64,000 bases of DNA from the NCBI GenBank assembly GCA_964639245.1, contig CAZXCU010000006.1:186001-250000 (forward strand), in the 5' to 3' direction. A program made the translations under genes and the position numbers. Shown one piece after another: positions 1-8,019 of the stretch. Origin of the DNA: SB15 sp964639245 (lineage in GTDB: Bacteria > Chloroflexota > Anaerolineae > Aggregatilineales > J027). The stretch's first letter is position 1; every line of letters begins with the position of its first letter. Under the pieces are notes generated by a model. The model ran no database searches, was not told the DNA's origin, and worked only from the letters and a program-made list of their open reading frames with translations.

Positions 1-239
1 TGCGAAATCAGTAATACACGCGGCCCGACCCCCTGTCCCGCTTTGATGAGCCGATGCCTTCCCATCACAGACTCAATTTCCAAGCCCATCATTTCAGCCG
101 CTTGGCACAGCACATTCATCCCGCAGTCCACCCCCTCGGTGTTATCGGTGAATGTGTTTATCTCAACCAATTGTTGCAAAAGTGATAAAAATTCGGCCTG
201 CTGATGCTCAATCCACAGGCGTAGTTGTGAAAATTCCAT
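1..239 (-). CDS. M20-family metallopeptidase, N-terminal part (cut by window edge)
   Basis: Only the first 79 codons are in the window. The gene starts with ATG at 239 on the minus strand, with an AGGA element about 10 bases upstream, and runs off the left edge. The visible protein has a helical start followed by a LVEINTFTDNTEGVD stretch, which matches the N-terminus of glutamate carboxypeptidase/M20 zinc peptidases, where the opening helix leads into the first strand of the catalytic domain. The metal ligands would lie outside the window, so the substrate cannot be judged. It is divergent from fabG and shares the 240-388 spacer with it. Confidence 0.7.
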   Translation of the reverse strand, partial: MEFSQLRLWIEHQQAEFLSLLQQLVEINTFTDNTEGVDCGMNVLCQAAEMMGLEIESVMGRHRLIKAGQGVGPRVLLIS

Positions 240-331
240 CTCAAGAGCATCCTATAAGATAGGTTAAATCGTTTTTAAAATGTAACACAAATGCGGGATG
301 CTCCATATAGCCAGTGTGACAAATTCGCGCC

Positions 332-360
332 TAGACGGTTTTCGTAAGCAACGTTATCAT
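332..360 (+). promoter_or_regulatory. Candidate sigma-70 promoter of the fabG operon
   Basis: A TAGACG hexamer (332-337) and a TATCAT hexamer (355-360) are separated by 17 bases, and the start codon of fabG follows 28 bases later with a good AAGGAG Shine-Dalgarno between. The -35 box matches the consensus at four of six positions. This is inference from spacing only. Confidence 0.45.
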
Positions 361-388
361 TTTTAGACTGAAAAAGGAGTTTTTTTAC

Positions 389-1138
389 ATGGCAAATTTA
401 GCAGACCGGGTAGCGGTGGTAACCGGAGGCAGTCGTGGCATTGGGCGTGGCATCGCGCTGGAACTGGCACGGCAGGGCGCAACTGTCATTGTCAACTACA
501 ACAGTAGCCCCGATGCCGCTAATGAAGTGGTCGCCGAAATTGAAAAAATGGGCGGTAAAGCTGAAGCCCTCCAAGCCAATGTTGCCGATTTAGAAGCCGC
601 CAGCGAACTCATCAAAGCTGCGACGGATAAGTATGGTAAAATTGATATTTTAGTCAATAATGCCGGCATTACTCGTGATAATTTAATCATGATGATGAAA
701 GAAGAAGATTGGGACACCGTGCTGGATACCAATTTAAAAAGCTGCTGGAACTGCTGTAAAGCCGCCGCCCGCGCCATGATGAAAAAACGGGTTGGGCGAA
801 TTATTAACATTACGAGCGTGAGTGGTCTTGCCGGGCAGGGTGGACAATCCAATTATAGCGCCAGCAAAGCCGGCATGATTGGCTTGACCAAATCCCTCGC
901 CAAAGAACTCGCCGCCCGTAATATCACCGTCAACGCAGTTGCCCCCGGTTTTATTGATACCGATATGACCGCCGTTTTGGGGGATGATATGCTCAAAAAA
1001 GTCGAAGAAGCCATTCCGCTAGGACGACGCGGCACGGTTGAAGATGTTGCCCATGCTGTTGCCTTTTTAGCCTCCGACCAAGCATCCTATATCACCGGAC
1101 AAGTTCTCTCGGTGGATGGGGGATTGGTGATGGCCTGA
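389..1138 (+). CDS. fabG: 3-oxoacyl-[acyl-carrier-protein] reductase FabG
   Basis: Cytosolic NADPH-dependent reductase of the fatty acid elongation cycle, reducing 3-oxoacyl-ACP to 3-hydroxyacyl-ACP. At 249 residues it has the usual family length. The glycine-rich cofactor loop TGGSRGIG is at residues 12-19, NNAG is at 90-93, and the catalytic tetrad can be placed as N115, S143, Y156 and K160 (YSASK). The C-terminal SVDGGLVMA is typical of FabG rather than of other short-chain dehydrogenases. A strong AAAAAGGAG ribosome site precedes the ATG. The TGA stop shares one base with the ATG of the next gene, so translation of the two is probably coupled. Other SDR activities cannot be excluded, but FabG fits best. 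Confidence 0.93.
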   Translation: MANLADRVAVVTGGSRGIGRGIALELARQGATVIVNYNSSPDAANEVVAEIEKMGGKAEALQANVADLEAASELIKAATDKYGKIDILVNNAGITRDNLIMMMKEEDWDTVLDTNLKSCWNCCKAAARAMMKKRVGRIINITSVSGLAGQGGQSNYSASKAGMIGLTKSLAKELAARNITVNAVAPGFIDTDMTAVLGDDMLKKVEEAIPLGRRGTVEDVAHAVAFLASDQASYITGQVLSVDGGLVMA

Positions 1139-1494
1139 TGAACGCACACACCCAGCGCCAACCCAACGATACCGTCAGCGTGGATCCTAGCGTATTGCTG
1201 ACTATTGCCCGTGCGGCTGCGTTAAATGTCAAAGGGGTTACCCGACTCGGCTATGCCAGTGGCACGCTAGACCGTATTTTGCGGCTGGGGCCCTCTGAGG
1301 ATGGCGTACACCTGACCATTGAAGGCGAAAATATCACCGTGGATATTTTCATTGTTGTGGATGACTGGCGTAATTTGCGCCAGACCAGCCAGAAAGTACA
1401 GGAAGGCATCAGCCGTACCATGCAGCAGTTTGTTGGCATGGCTGTCAAAGCGGTTAATGTCCATATTGAAGATGTTCTCTTTGAAACAGACTAG
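1138..1494 (+). CDS. Asp23/Gls24 family envelope stress protein
   Basis: A 118-residue protein of the Asp23/Gls24 (DUF322) family. The diagnostic pattern is visible: an N-terminal helix ending in ALNVKGVTRLG, a beta strand ITVDIFIVVDDW, and the C-terminal VKAVNVHIEDVLFE. In Firmicutes such proteins sit under the membrane and are linked to envelope stress, and one is often encoded just before nusB, as here. The start ATG overlaps the fabG stop by one base and nusB follows after 8 bases, giving a tight fabG-asp23-nusB-tatC unit. Its exact role in this organism is unknown. Confidence 0.85.
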   Translation: MNAHTQRQPNDTVSVDPSVLLTIARAAALNVKGVTRLGYASGTLDRILRLGPSEDGVHLTIEGENITVDIFIVVDDWRNLRQTSQKVQEGISRTMQQFVGMAVKAVNVHIEDVLFETD

Positions 1495-1502
1495 GATTAA
1501 AC

Positions 1503-2060
1503 GTGGATCTTCGACGGATAGCGCGGGGCATGGCGCTCCAGATTCTCTACGAACTCGATAGCAGTGACCATCCCGCGCAGGAGATGACCACCTTTCGAGA
1601 TGCAGCGACCACCAAATGGGATGATGCACGTGCAAGGGCATATCTGGCGTTGCGTGCCTATTACGATGAATCCTTCGCTACCGACGAAAACGACGACAAT
1701 TTAGAAATTGCCCAATTTGATCGTTCCCAGCTTTTTTCAGTGGAGGAACAAAAATTGGCCTATCATCTGGTCGCTGGCGTTTCGGCGCACCGTGTCCGGT
1801 TGGATAGCCTGATTCAGCGCTTTTCCCCGGAATGGCCGATTGACCAGATTGCTACCATCGACCGCAATATCCTCCGCATTTCCCTGTATGAATTTGGTAT
1901 TAGCCGCGAAACTCCCATCAAAGTTGCCATCAACGAAGCGGTTGAATTAGCCAAAGCGTTTGGATCAGACAGCGCCGCTAGTTTTATTAACGGCGTGTTG
2001 GGGTCACTCGCCGACCACTATCAAGAAATCATTGCCGAAAATCAGGACAAACCAGAATGA
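1503..2060 (+). CDS. nusB: Transcription antitermination factor NusB
   Basis: RNA-binding all-helical protein that with NusE (S10) binds boxA and supports antitermination, mainly in rRNA operons. The N-terminus RRIARGMALQILYELD and the C-terminal block VAINEAVELAKAFGSDSAASFINGVLG are hallmarks of NusB. It has 185 residues, longer than the roughly 140 of E. coli NusB, because of an acidic insert around residues 25-80 (the stretch FATDENDDNLEIAQF). The start is GTG at 1503, eight bases after the preceding stop. The end overlaps the tatC start by four bases (ATGA), indicating translational coupling. Confidence 0.93.
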   Translation: MDLRRIARGMALQILYELDSSDHPAQEMTTFRDAATTKWDDARARAYLALRAYYDESFATDENDDNLEIAQFDRSQLFSVEEQKLAYHLVAGVSAHRVRLDSLIQRFSPEWPIDQIATIDRNILRISLYEFGISRETPIKVAINEAVELAKAFGSDSAASFINGVLGSLADHYQEIIAENQDKPE

Positions 2061-2830
2061 GCGCTTTGCAATCGCGTGAACCCAACGTCCCCCGTTTTGC
2101 AGAAGATGGCACTGGCGCTCAGATGGGTTTTTTTGACCATCTGGATGAACTTCGTGTGCGGTTTATCCGTGTGTTTATCGTGCTGATTCTGGTGCTGATA
2201 GCGGCATCTTTTTTTGTCCAGCCGCTTTTAGAATATCTGATTGTTCCCTGCGATTGTGAACTCAAAACGCTCAAGCCGACGGATGGGGTCGTGGTTTACT
2301 TCCGCGTGGCGCTGATGTCTGCGGGAATCGTCGTTGCTCCCTACGCCACGATTGAACTGCTGCTGTTTATTTTGCCCGGTTTGACAGGCAAAGAACGCCG
2401 CATTGTTATGACTGCTCTTCCGGTAGTCACCGCCCTTTTTTTGGTCGGGGTGGCCTTTGCATGGCTCATTCTCATCCCCACCGCCATTCCATTTTTGCAG
2501 GATTTTATGGGGGATGTGCTGGAAGCCGAATGGACAGCCGATAACTATATCGCCTTCATTACCTCGTTGCTGTTCTGGATGGGCGTGGCGTTTGAAATGC
2601 CAGTCGTCTTTTTTGTGCTAGCCCGCATTGGCATCATCGGGCCGGGGGTGCTGATTCGCAACTGGCGTTTGGCGGTGGTACTCATTACGATTGCCTCTGC
2701 GCTCATCACCCCCACCGTGGATCCGTTTAACATGACATTGGTGATTTTGCCCCTGTTGGCCTTATACGCTTTCAGTATTTTGATGACAGCGATTGCCTAC
2801 AGACGGCGTTTATCCACCGACGAAGCCTAA
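2057..2830 (+). CDS. tatC: Twin-arginine translocase subunit TatC
   Basis: Six-helix membrane receptor of the Tat system, which exports folded proteins carrying an RR signal. The 257-residue protein has the conserved N-terminal FFDHLDELRVR motif with the catalytically important glutamate, followed by six hydrophobic segments (about residues 35-55, 90-110, 120-145, 165-190, 205-220 and 225-245) and the FEMPVVFFVLARIGI block in the fourth. The ITPTVDPFNM motif of the C-terminal part is also present. It overlaps nusB by four bases. No tatA/B gene is in the window, so the pore subunits must be encoded elsewhere. Confidence 0.95.
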   Translation: MSALQSREPNVPRFAEDGTGAQMGFFDHLDELRVRFIRVFIVLILVLIAASFFVQPLLEYLIVPCDCELKTLKPTDGVVVYFRVALMSAGIVVAPYATIELLLFILPGLTGKERRIVMTALPVVTALFLVGVAFAWLILIPTAIPFLQDFMGDVLEAEWTADNYIAFITSLLFWMGVAFEMPVVFFVLARIGIIGPGVLIRNWRLAVVLITIASALITPTVDPFNMTLVILPLLALYAFSILMTAIAYRRRLSTDEA

Positions 2831-3370
2831 ATGTGGCGCAAATTTTGGATATGGTATCAACGCATCGGGCAGCCCATCGAATTTTATACCGCGCTGTCTC
2901 CGGCAGAATGCCGCGCCCGTTTACGCGATTCCACCGCCAATTGGGACATTCCGTATCAAATCAGCTTCAAGGCCTACACCTCTAAAATTAATGCGGATGG
3001 CTCATTTTTGCTGCAACAACGCATCGGCTTTTCGATTCGCGCCCGCCGTCCGTTTGTGGGCAAAATGGACGCGACTCCCGGCGGGGGTACACGCATCACC
3101 GGCTATATTGAAAATTCGACTTCCTTTTTGGGATTTGTGTTGGGGTTGTCGCTGCTTGCGCCGCTGGGCATGTACTATTTTCATGGCACAACCGGACTGA
3201 TTGCGGCCTTGTTAGTCTGTATAGGACTGTTTTTGGCAGCCTTGTTCGCCCACGCTATCGAAAAAGATTCACAAGCTGCGGAAGGAATCCGTCAATGGCT
3301 CTACAAACTTTTTGAAGGCGACTCCGCTGTGATTGATGCTTGCATCCTCTATCTGGAAAACAGAAATTAG
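2831..3370 (+). CDS. Hypothetical protein with two membrane segments
   Basis: Unrecognised 179-residue protein whose ATG follows the tatC stop with no gap, so it probably depends on the same transcript. Residues 1-95 look soluble and contain alternating strands (ISFKAYTSKINADGSFLLQQRIGF), then two hydrophobic segments follow at about 97-115 and 122-142, with a short charged C-terminal tail. The layout resembles small membrane-bound proteins with a cytosolic beta domain. No catalytic motif is visible and no function is proposed. Codon use matches the flanking genes, which supports it being a real resident gene. Confidence 0.7.
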   Translation: MWRKFWIWYQRIGQPIEFYTALSPAECRARLRDSTANWDIPYQISFKAYTSKINADGSFLLQQRIGFSIRARRPFVGKMDATPGGGTRITGYIENSTSFLGFVLGLSLLAPLGMYYFHGTTGLIAALLVCIGLFLAALFAHAIEKDSQAAEGIRQWLYKLFEGDSAVIDACILYLENRN

Positions 3371-3420
3371 ATCTTGTGATCCTACTCTAAATCGCATCTT
3401 TTTCGTTTTGAAAGATTGAT

Positions 3421-4209
3421 TTATTGCTGGCTGGCTGTAATTTTTTCAGAGGAACTCCCTATTTTATCCAGTGGCAAAATAAATAATAAGACTCCGAATA
3501 TTGTACAGTGAATAAATGTCCATATTGCGCTAATATAAAGCGAAATTTCAAATTTAGATAAAGATGAGATAATCATAGATAAACCTGCACCTATACAGAT
3601 TAATATGATTGAGATAGTAGAAATTGTTCCGAAAAGAGGATAGGAGATTTTTATTTGAGTTTTATAAATATATTTAACGGTTAAGCTAGAAAATATAAAG
3701 AAAAATATTGGAATGTAGGATGGCAAAAAGACAAATTGCCAATTCTCTCTAATTGCCACCTGACCGTTAGCATATTTACCTGATATGACTAATCCATCAA
3801 ATAAGGAAAATGCAAAATAAAACGGTGTAACAATAAGAGCCGCAACAAATAACAAATATGAAATAAAGTATATTTGCTGATTTACAAACATTTCGTGAAT
3901 GAGTAGAGCTATTGCCCAAAAAATGAAGATAGTAGATATTGCAAATCCACCAGCGCCAATGAATCCCATTGTATTGGCTTTAGTCGTTAAGGTTTGTTCC
4001 CCTGAAATTGCAGTAAAGGTAAAAGATGCTAAAGTACAGCCAAAGAATGCTATTAACAATGAAATGATAGCATTTGCTTGAGCATCTGTTAAAGATTTTC
4101 CTGCGCTATCTTGCAAAAGAAGAAGAACTCCTGCAAAAGCAAAACCTGCTAAAACTGTCGCTACTTGAGCATAACCGACTGAGGCATCAATAATACTGTA
4201 TGTAGTCAT
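3421..4209 (-). CDS. AT-rich hypothetical integral membrane protein
   Basis: A 262-residue protein with about six to seven predicted membrane helices (roughly residues 14-32, 45-65, 82-105, 118-140, 160-182, 195-215 and 230-250). No known family was recognised. Its base composition stands out: roughly one third GC compared with about half in its neighbours, with many AAA, ATT and TTT codons. This suggests recent horizontal acquisition. An AAGGGGA ribosome site precedes the ATG at 4209. It lies convergent to the tatC operon and is the only AT-rich gene in this part of the window. Confidence 0.7.
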   Translation of the reverse strand: MTTYSIIDASVGYAQVATVLAGFAFAGVLLLLQDSAGKSLTDAQANAIISLLIAFFGCTLASFTFTAISGEQTLTTKANTMGFIGAGGFAISTIFIFWAIALLIHEMFVNQQIYFISYLLFVAALIVTPFYFAFSLFDGLVISGKYANGQVAIRENWQFVFLPSYIPIFFFIFSSLTVKYIYKTQIKISYPLFGTISTISIILICIGAGLSMIISSLSKFEISLYISAIWTFIHCTIFGVLLFILPLDKIGSSSEKITASQQ

Positions 4210-4308
4210 GTTTTTGTCCCCTTACAGATATATTTTAACATATCTAAAATCTAAGAAGACACAACTCCCAAATTTTGGGATGACATTTTCATAAACTAAT
4301 ACGTATAA

Positions 4309-4836
4309 TTAATTTCCCTCTTTAGAAAGTGTTTCGCCCACCACCACTTCCAAATCCTCATCGGATTTTTCCGTGTCCGCAGGTGCAGGCAGGGAGGCAA
4401 TTTCCACATTTTCCGTCGAAGCATCATGCCGAACCATCGTCAATTTGCCGTCAATAAATGCGCCTTCTTCGGTAGTGATGGCAGACGCGGCGATATTCCC
4501 CCACACCCGCGCTGTTCGTAGCAGTTGAACTTTACTTCCGCTAATATTCCCCCGCACCGCCCCTGCTACGGAGATATTTTTGGCGTAAATATCCGCCGTG
4601 ATTTTGGCGGTTTCCCCCACCAGAATATTGCCATCAATTTCCAGTGTGCCTTCAAATGTTCCGTCCAACCGCACGTTTGCCTGACTGCGTAATTCACCGG
4701 ACAACACACAGTTCGGCCCGATGACCGTTTCAAATCCGACAGGCTGACGCGGGGCAGGGGTGCGAATTTCAAACGGGGGTGTTTCGGGAGTTTCCGCTTC
4801 GGTTTCGGATTTGCGTTTTCCGGTAAAAAATGACAT
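4309..4836 (-). CDS. Bactofilin-like polymer-forming cytoskeletal protein
   Basis: A 175-residue member of the bactofilin family (DUF583), which self-assembles into membrane-associated filaments involved in cell shape or polar organisation. The central domain (about residues 35-130) shows the right-handed beta-helix periodicity of this family: TVIGPNCVLSGELRSQANVR, then LDGTFEGTLEIDGNILVGE and AKITADIYAKNISVAGAV. The ends are proline-rich and acidic, as is common. An AGAGGTGAGG ribosome site precedes the ATG at 4836. It is divergent from the hydrolase gene at 4890. No peptidase partner (such as a LytM/M23 protein) is adjacent. Confidence 0.88.
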   Translation of the reverse strand: MSFFTGKRKSETEAETPETPPFEIRTPAPRQPVGFETVIGPNCVLSGELRSQANVRLDGTFEGTLEIDGNILVGETAKITADIYAKNISVAGAVRGNISGSKVQLLRTARVWGNIAASAITTEEGAFIDGKLTMVRHDASTENVEIASLPAPADTEKSDEDLEVVVGETLSKEGN

Positions 4837-4889
4837 ATGGCCTCACCTCTTCACTCGCTAGAATATAACACAAAAAGAGAGGTTTTCGT

Positions 4890-5615
4890 ATGACTTTAGC
4901 GGATACCACCGCCATAAAATTTGGCACAGGTCAGATTGGAATTTATTACCTTGCCGATACCGACCAGCCTGCCCCATTTGCCCTGATGCTGCATGGCATC
5001 CCCGGTTCGGAAAAACACCATGACTTGGCCTATCATCTGCGGGGGTTGGGCTGGCATGTGCTGGTGCTGCATTTTGCGGGCGCATGGGGCAGCGCAGGAG
5101 AATACACGCCTCAAAATCATCCCCAAGAAGCGCGTGCTGCCCTCGATTTTGTCCTGAGTCCTGCTGCCCCCCGTGCCATCGATCCCTCCAAAATCGCGGT
5201 GATTGGGTTTAGTTTGGGGTCACGCGCTGCGCTTCTAGCCGCCGCCGAAGATGCACGCATCACCACCGTTGTTTCAATGGGCGGGATTTGCGATTTTACG
5301 GAAATCATGTGGGTAGATGAATTTTATGCGATGGCAGCCCAATTTTTGCAGGTTGCCGATGTTCCCACGCTCAAAGAAAAAATCGCCCAGTTTGGGGTCG
5401 GTCTTCAACCCTATGAAGCGCTGCCCGCCATCGCACCCCGTCCAGTTTTGCTGCTCCATGCCACTGATGATGAAATCGTGCCGTTTTATCATCTAAAGGG
5501 CTTTGGTGTCCATTCACATGTGACCCGTGTGCCAATTCAGGGGGCAAACCATATTTTCGCCCTGCACCGTACCGAATTAATGCAAGCGGTCAGCCGGTTT
5601 TTGTCGAATTTGTAA
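4890..5615 (+). CDS. Alpha/beta hydrolase
   Basis: A 241-residue alpha/beta hydrolase of the dienelactone hydrolase/BAAT-like type. The nucleophile elbow is GFSLGS (serine near residue 110), an oxyanion region HGIPGSEKHHD lies near residue 32, the acid is in the HATDDEIVP segment near 190, and the catalytic histidine is in GANHIF near 218. It acts on an unknown ester or amide, probably in the cytosol since no signal peptide is visible. A TATAAC box at about 4863-4868 and an AGAGAGG ribosome site lie upstream. It is convergent with mutY. Confidence 0.85.
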   Translation: MTLADTTAIKFGTGQIGIYYLADTDQPAPFALMLHGIPGSEKHHDLAYHLRGLGWHVLVLHFAGAWGSAGEYTPQNHPQEARAALDFVLSPAAPRAIDPSKIAVIGFSLGSRAALLAAAEDARITTVVSMGGICDFTEIMWVDEFYAMAAQFLQVADVPTLKEKIAQFGVGLQPYEALPAIAPRPVLLLHATDDEIVPFYHLKGFGVHSHVTRVPIQGANHIFALHRTELMQAVSRFLSNL

Positions 5616-5630
5616 AATGCCGGAACACCT

Positions 5631-6722
5631 TTAAAAAAGCATATGCGGGCGTTGCTGAAGGGCCTCAATCACCTGACGATCAGCGGCTGAAAACGCATAG
5701 GCGCTTAACTCGGCTTCCGATACCCACCGCCAATCGGCACATTCAAGCGCTTGGGGTGTGCCGCCTGCGGGGAGAAATTGGCACTCAAACACATGCAGGG
5801 TAATCTTGAAGTGGGTGTAAGCGTGGCGCACCTTCATGAAAAAAGCCCCCACTGCCACCTGAATCCCCAATTCCTCTTGCAGTTCGCGCTGCAAACAGGC
5901 TTGGAGCGTTTCCCCTGCATCCTGTTTGCCACCGGGAAACTCCCACAATCCGCCGAGCAGTTTGTCTTCAGGGCGCTTGGCGATGAGGAGTTGATTCTGC
6001 TCATTCCGTACCAATCCGGCAGTCACATCATAATGGGGGGTGGGGGCTTTTTTCTTCTTCACGGGGCGTTCTTCCTGCACCCCGCGCTGAAATGCCAAAC
6101 AAAATGATTGAACAGGGCAGTCTTTACACAGGGGAGTCGTGGGTTTACACACTGTGCGCCCCAATTCCATGAGCGCTTGGTTATAATCGCCGGGAATTTC
6201 GCTAGGCACAAGCTGCTCCGCCATCTCCCACAGCCGATTTTGCGTGCTGTTCTGGGTGACATCTTCCGCAATGTCAAATAGGCGGGAAAACACCCGTATC
6301 ACATTGCCATCCAGCACGGGCGCTTGTTCCCCGAAGGCAATGCTGGCAATTGCACCGGCGGTATACCGTCCCACCCCCGGCAACTTCATCAATTCTTGGG
6401 CGGTGGAGGGAAATATCCCGCCATAGGTCATTACGACTTCTTGAGCCGCTTTGTGCATATTCCGGGCGCGGCTGTAGTAGCCCAGCCCTTCCCACAGTTT
6501 GAGTACCGTATCTTGGTCAACCGCCGCTAAATCCTGTACAGTGGGAAAGGCCGCTGTAAAACGCTCAAAATAAGGAATCACGGTGGCAACTTGTGTCTGT
6601 TGCAGCATAATTTCAGACAGCCACACGCGGTATGGGTCTTGTGAGGCTCGCCAAGGCAAAGCCGCCGCTTTTTGCGCGTACCACTGCATCAACGGCGGAA
6701 TGAAGGTATTGTCTATGAACAA
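5631..6722 (-). CDS. mutY: Adenine DNA glycosylase MutY with an intact C-terminal Nudix box
   Basis: Removes adenine mispaired with 8-oxoguanine (GO repair). The HhH-GPD domain spans residues 1-210 with catalytic E37 and D138, Y120 in GVGRYTAG, and the 4Fe-4S ligands C192, C199, C202 and C208. The C-terminal domain (about 232-360) contains a complete Nudix signature at residues 265-287 (G-x5-E-x7-RE-L-x-EE-x-G-I). In E. coli MutY the corresponding domain only recognises 8-oxoguanine and lacks this motif. The start is TTG at 6722, 14 bases after the PIN/TRAM gene. An ATG at 6686 is an alternative. Confidence 0.92.
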   Translation of the reverse strand: MFIDNTFIPPLMQWYAQKAAALPWRASQDPYRVWLSEIMLQQTQVATVIPYFERFTAAFPTVQDLAAVDQDTVLKLWEGLGYYSRARNMHKAAQEVVMTYGGIFPSTAQELMKLPGVGRYTAGAIASIAFGEQAPVLDGNVIRVFSRLFDIAEDVTQNSTQNRLWEMAEQLVPSEIPGDYNQALMELGRTVCKPTTPLCKDCPVQSFCLAFQRGVQEERPVKKKKAPTPHYDVTAGLVRNEQNQLLIAKRPEDKLLGGLWEFPGGKQDAGETLQACLQRELQEELGIQVAVGAFFMKVRHAYTHFKITLHVFECQFLPAGGTPQALECADWRWVSEAELSAYAFSAADRQVIEALQQRPHMLF

Positions 6723-6736
6723 AAGCGGCTCTTTTT

Positions 6737-7798
6737 CTAGCGGTTGGCATCCCGTTCGGGAATAGCAAAATACATTTTGCCCGCCGCGCTGCGAATATAA
6801 CGGGTGATAATCACGGTGATGCTGCGGTCAAGATAGCGTTTTCCGCCTTCGACCACTACCATCGTGCCATCTGGCAAATATCCCACCCCTTGATCCGGTT
6901 CACGCCCTTCTTGGATGATCCGAATATCCAATTCTTCGCCGGGCAGCAGGGCGGGTTGCAGCGCAAGCGACAAATCATTCAGATTTAAAACTTGAACCCC
7001 ATGTACACCTGCGACGCTGTTCAGGTTAAAGTCATTGGTCATCAGGGGCATGTTGCGTTCTTTCGCCACTTCAACCAATTTTGCATCGACAGCCTCAATA
7101 TGTTCAGGGTTGTCGTCGATTACCTGCACCGGATTCACACCCTCTTGTTTGAGTTTATTGAGGACATCCAGGCCGTGCCGTCCGCGCTGTCGTCGAATCG
7201 GGTCGCTGGAATTGGCGATATTATGTAGCTCGGACAGTACAAATTGAGGGACAAGCAGCGTTCCCGGAATAAACCCGATTTTGCTAATGTCCAGAATTCG
7301 CCCATCAATAATTACGCTGGTATCTAAAAGAACGCCTAAATCCATCGCGGCAACCGCCAGTAAATTGGGCTGGGTGGTAGGGCGAAATCGACGTAAAACA
7401 CTTAACACATCAAAGGCGCGGGCAGAAAACAGCACGATGCAAAAATAGGCTGCTACTGCGGACGCGATAATCGGAGAGTATTGCCCCAACCAGCCCGGTA
7501 GCAGCGACAAAGGCCACACCAGCAGCAACGCAATAAACAGCCCCACCACCAACCCCACCAGCGAAGTCAGCAGCAATTCAACAGGCGATTGGAGTAAAAT
7601 ACGACGAACGGATTTGGCGGGGCGGGTTGTCAACCAGGGGGAAATAATCAACCCGAACAACGCACCCACTAATGAAAACAGCAAGCCATTGGCATCTTCC
7701 GGGAGATTTAAAGCATCTGCGGTGGAAACACCAAAACTTGCACCAACGAAGGCAAAAATAATCATGCCTGCAATGCGGAACACAAATTCTATGGACAT
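6737..7798 (-). CDS. PIN/TRAM-domain membrane protein (YacL-like)
   Basis: A 353-residue integral membrane protein. Four hydrophobic segments fill residues 1-135, then a PIN nuclease-fold domain spans about 155-275 (LLDTSVIIDGRILDI, with the acidic residues kept, and PLMTNDFNLNSVA), and a TRAM-like beta domain runs to the end (GVGYLPDGTMVVVEGGKRYL). This architecture is shared with Bacillus YacL. It is probably an RNA-acting ribonuclease at the membrane, but this is inferred from the fold. ATG at 7798 is chosen because AGAAGGG lies eight bases upstream. A longer version from 7822 lacks such a site. mutY follows closely on the same strand. Confidence 0.85.
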   Translation of the reverse strand: MSIEFVFRIAGMIIFAFVGASFGVSTADALNLPEDANGLLFSLVGALFGLIISPWLTTRPAKSVRRILLQSPVELLLTSLVGLVVGLFIALLLVWPLSLLPGWLGQYSPIIASAVAAYFCIVLFSARAFDVLSVLRRFRPTTQPNLLAVAAMDLGVLLDTSVIIDGRILDISKIGFIPGTLLVPQFVLSELHNIANSSDPIRRQRGRHGLDVLNKLKQEGVNPVQVIDDNPEHIEAVDAKLVEVAKERNMPLMTNDFNLNSVAGVHGVQVLNLNDLSLALQPALLPGEELDIRIIQEGREPDQGVGYLPDGTMVVVEGGKRYLDRSITVIITRYIRSAAGKMYFAIPERDANR

Positions 7799-8019
7799 GG
7801 TTTGCGCCCTTCTACGTCGCACAACCGCCGTCAGATAATGGGACGGGCAACACAGAGGAAAATCGAAGTGATTATAGCTGGCAAAGCAGTGAGATAAAAG
7901 CGCTTATACCAGCCAATCAAGCCAAGTTTGCCTTCTGGAGGCTGTGTGGCGTGACACAAATAGATAAACGATAAGTAACCAAAATCTAACACGGATTCAC
8001 CTTTGTCGTCAATTGTCTT

